From DATAEE01 sp036258175 (lineage in GTDB: Bacteria; Acidobacteriota; Vicinamibacteria; Vicinamibacterales; 2-12-FULL-66-21), in the NCBI GenBank assembly GCA_036258175.1, contig DATAEE010000300.1, positions 1 to 64,000 on the forward strand: 64,000 nucleotides of DNA, given 5' to 3'. This document shows positions 63,585 through 64,000 of the stretch, piece after piece. The notes beneath the pieces are model-generated. The model was given only the letters and a program-made list of their open reading frames with translations. It made no database searches and was not told the origin of the DNA. Numbering within the stretch: position 1 is the first letter of the stretch; each line of letters starts with the position of its first letter. The position numbers and the translations under genes were made by a program.

Positions 63585-63591
63585 TAGACTA
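63585..63591. promoter_or_regulatory. Divergent -10 boxes (hydrolase / BNR protein)
   Basis: On the minus strand TAGTCT (63586-63591) ends 7 bases before ATG 63578. On the plus strand TAGACT (63585-63590) could serve the BNR gene, giving a short leader with GGAG. Confidence 0.45.
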
Positions 63592-63609
63592 CACTCTGCC
63601 AACTTGGAG

Positions 63610-64000
63610 ATGCTGATCTTGAAACGATTTCTCTGCGCCTTTGCGATGGTCCTCGTGTCGTCCCCAACCCCCCGAACCCAGAGCCCCAAGCCCCAAGCCC
63701 CAGGCCCTTCAATTAAGACGTCGGAGTTGAACGAGATGCGCTGGCGCATGATCGGCCCGCATCGCGGCGGACGTGGCAAGGCGGCCGTCGGAATTCCCGA
63801 CCGTCCCAACGTCTTCTTCATCGGCTTTCACAACGGCGGCGTCTGGAAGACGACCGACTACGGGCGCACCTGGACGCCGATTTTCGACGATCAACCCACG
63901 GGATCGATCGGTGCGATCGCGATCGCACCGTCGAACCCGGACATCCTTTATGTCGGCAGCGGCGAGGGCAATCAGCGGCCGGACCTCGCGACCGGAGACG
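63610..64000 (+). CDS. Exported BNR/VPS10-like beta-propeller protein, cut by window edge
   Basis: 130 codons are visible. Signal-like segment (FLCAFAMVLVSS), then a Pro/Lys/Gln linker (TPRTQSPKPQAPGPS) encoded by a GCCCCAA heptamer array, then MRWRMIGPHRGGRGKAAVG and FHNGGVWKTTDYGRTWTPIFDD, the first sortilin/BNR repeat, with IGAIAIAPSNPDILYVGSGEG next. These exported propellers are abundant in Acidobacteriota; function usually unknown. ATG 63610 is in frame, but TTG 63619 (LKRFLCAF) has better spacing from GGAG (63606-63609) and may be the true start. Confidence 0.85.
   Translation, partial: MLILKRFLCAFAMVLVSSPTPRTQSPKPQAPGPSIKTSELNEMRWRMIGPHRGGRGKAAVGIPDRPNVFFIGFHNGGVWKTTDYGRTWTPIFDDQPTGSIGAIAIAPSNPDILYVGSGEGNQRPDLATGD
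63662..63708. repeat. GCCCCAA heptamer array in the BNR gene linker
   Basis: CCCCGAA, CCCAGAG, CCCCAAG, CCCCAAG, CCCCAGG units lie between the signal peptide and first propeller blade, in frame. Confidence 0.85.

Noticed and set aside
1..64000. Mobile element or genomic island boundary
   Set aside because: No integrase, transposase, attachment-site duplication or sudden change in composition is visible; only small repeats were found.

Overview
The window is high-GC bacterial chromosome, tightly packed on both strands and almost entirely housekeeping or metabolic genes. There is no phage, plasmid, transposase or CRISPR. The best guess for the host is Acidobacteriota, probably the Vicinamibacteria side. 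This is inferred from the PadR + long MacB/FtsX-type permease pair (the 'ADOP' arrangement), the many secreted S9, M14 and BNR-repeat proteins, the GldG/DUF4340 ABC operon, and intergenic DNA crowded with short tandem and palindromic repeats. No rRNA is present to confirm it.

Layout. 1-6.5 kb: a secreted S9 peptidase cut by the left edge, a TolC-type outer-membrane protein and two glycosyltransferases. 6.5-15.7 kb: nearly complete de novo UMP synthesis in two divergent units, pyrR-pyrB-pyrC-pyrE-like (minus, with a PyrR-binding leader) and pyrK-pyrD-pyrF (plus); carAB are not in the window. 15.7-22.4 kb: Pal lipoprotein, a methyltransferase, and a minus unit of a LysW-like carrier, LarE, a GT39 protein and a large membrane protein, then a receiver-PilZ protein. 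22.5-31.2 kb: a Zn/Cd-type P-ATPase and an ABC-GldG-DUF4340-DacB operon. 31.1-35.4 kb: AlaX, QueC, an ArsC/Spx-family gene read through an in-frame UGA (probable selenoprotein), DUF72, cyclophilin, BON. 35.5-40.7 kb: endonuclease III, a hydroxyacid dehydrogenase and a compact bacterial-microcompartment locus (one hexamer, three pentamers, a class II aldolase with a probable encapsulation helix, a Cys-rich small protein). 40.8-49.8 kb: pdxJ, glmM-cdaR-cdaA (cell wall and c-di-AMP), folP, ftsH, tilS and a CAU tRNA. 49.8-64 kb: a small basic protein, a Tat-exported FMN oxidase, QueA, an AI-2E permease, an M14 peptidase, the ADOP/PadR pair, a TPR protein, a TAP-like hydrolase and the start of a BNR-repeat protein.

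Three window-wide patterns stand out. (1) Thirteen genes that begin transcription units have a TANNNT hexamer ending 6-8 bases before the start codon, which suggests widespread leaderless mRNA. (2) Many gaps hold arrays of 7-10-base units, often a forward block followed by its inverted complement; several run into genes and supply start codons, stop codons, Shine-Dalgarno sites or linker peptides. (3) Palindromic elements sit in frame inside protein-coding genes. Genes commonly overlap by 1-4 bases within operons and by 7-38 bases when convergent. No gap between genes exceeds about 210 bases.

The most notable single locus is the ArsC-like gene at 33072-33407: UGA replaces the first Cys of a CxxC motif and is followed 22 bases later by a perfect 6-bp stem with a GGU loop, as expected of a bacterial SECIS.
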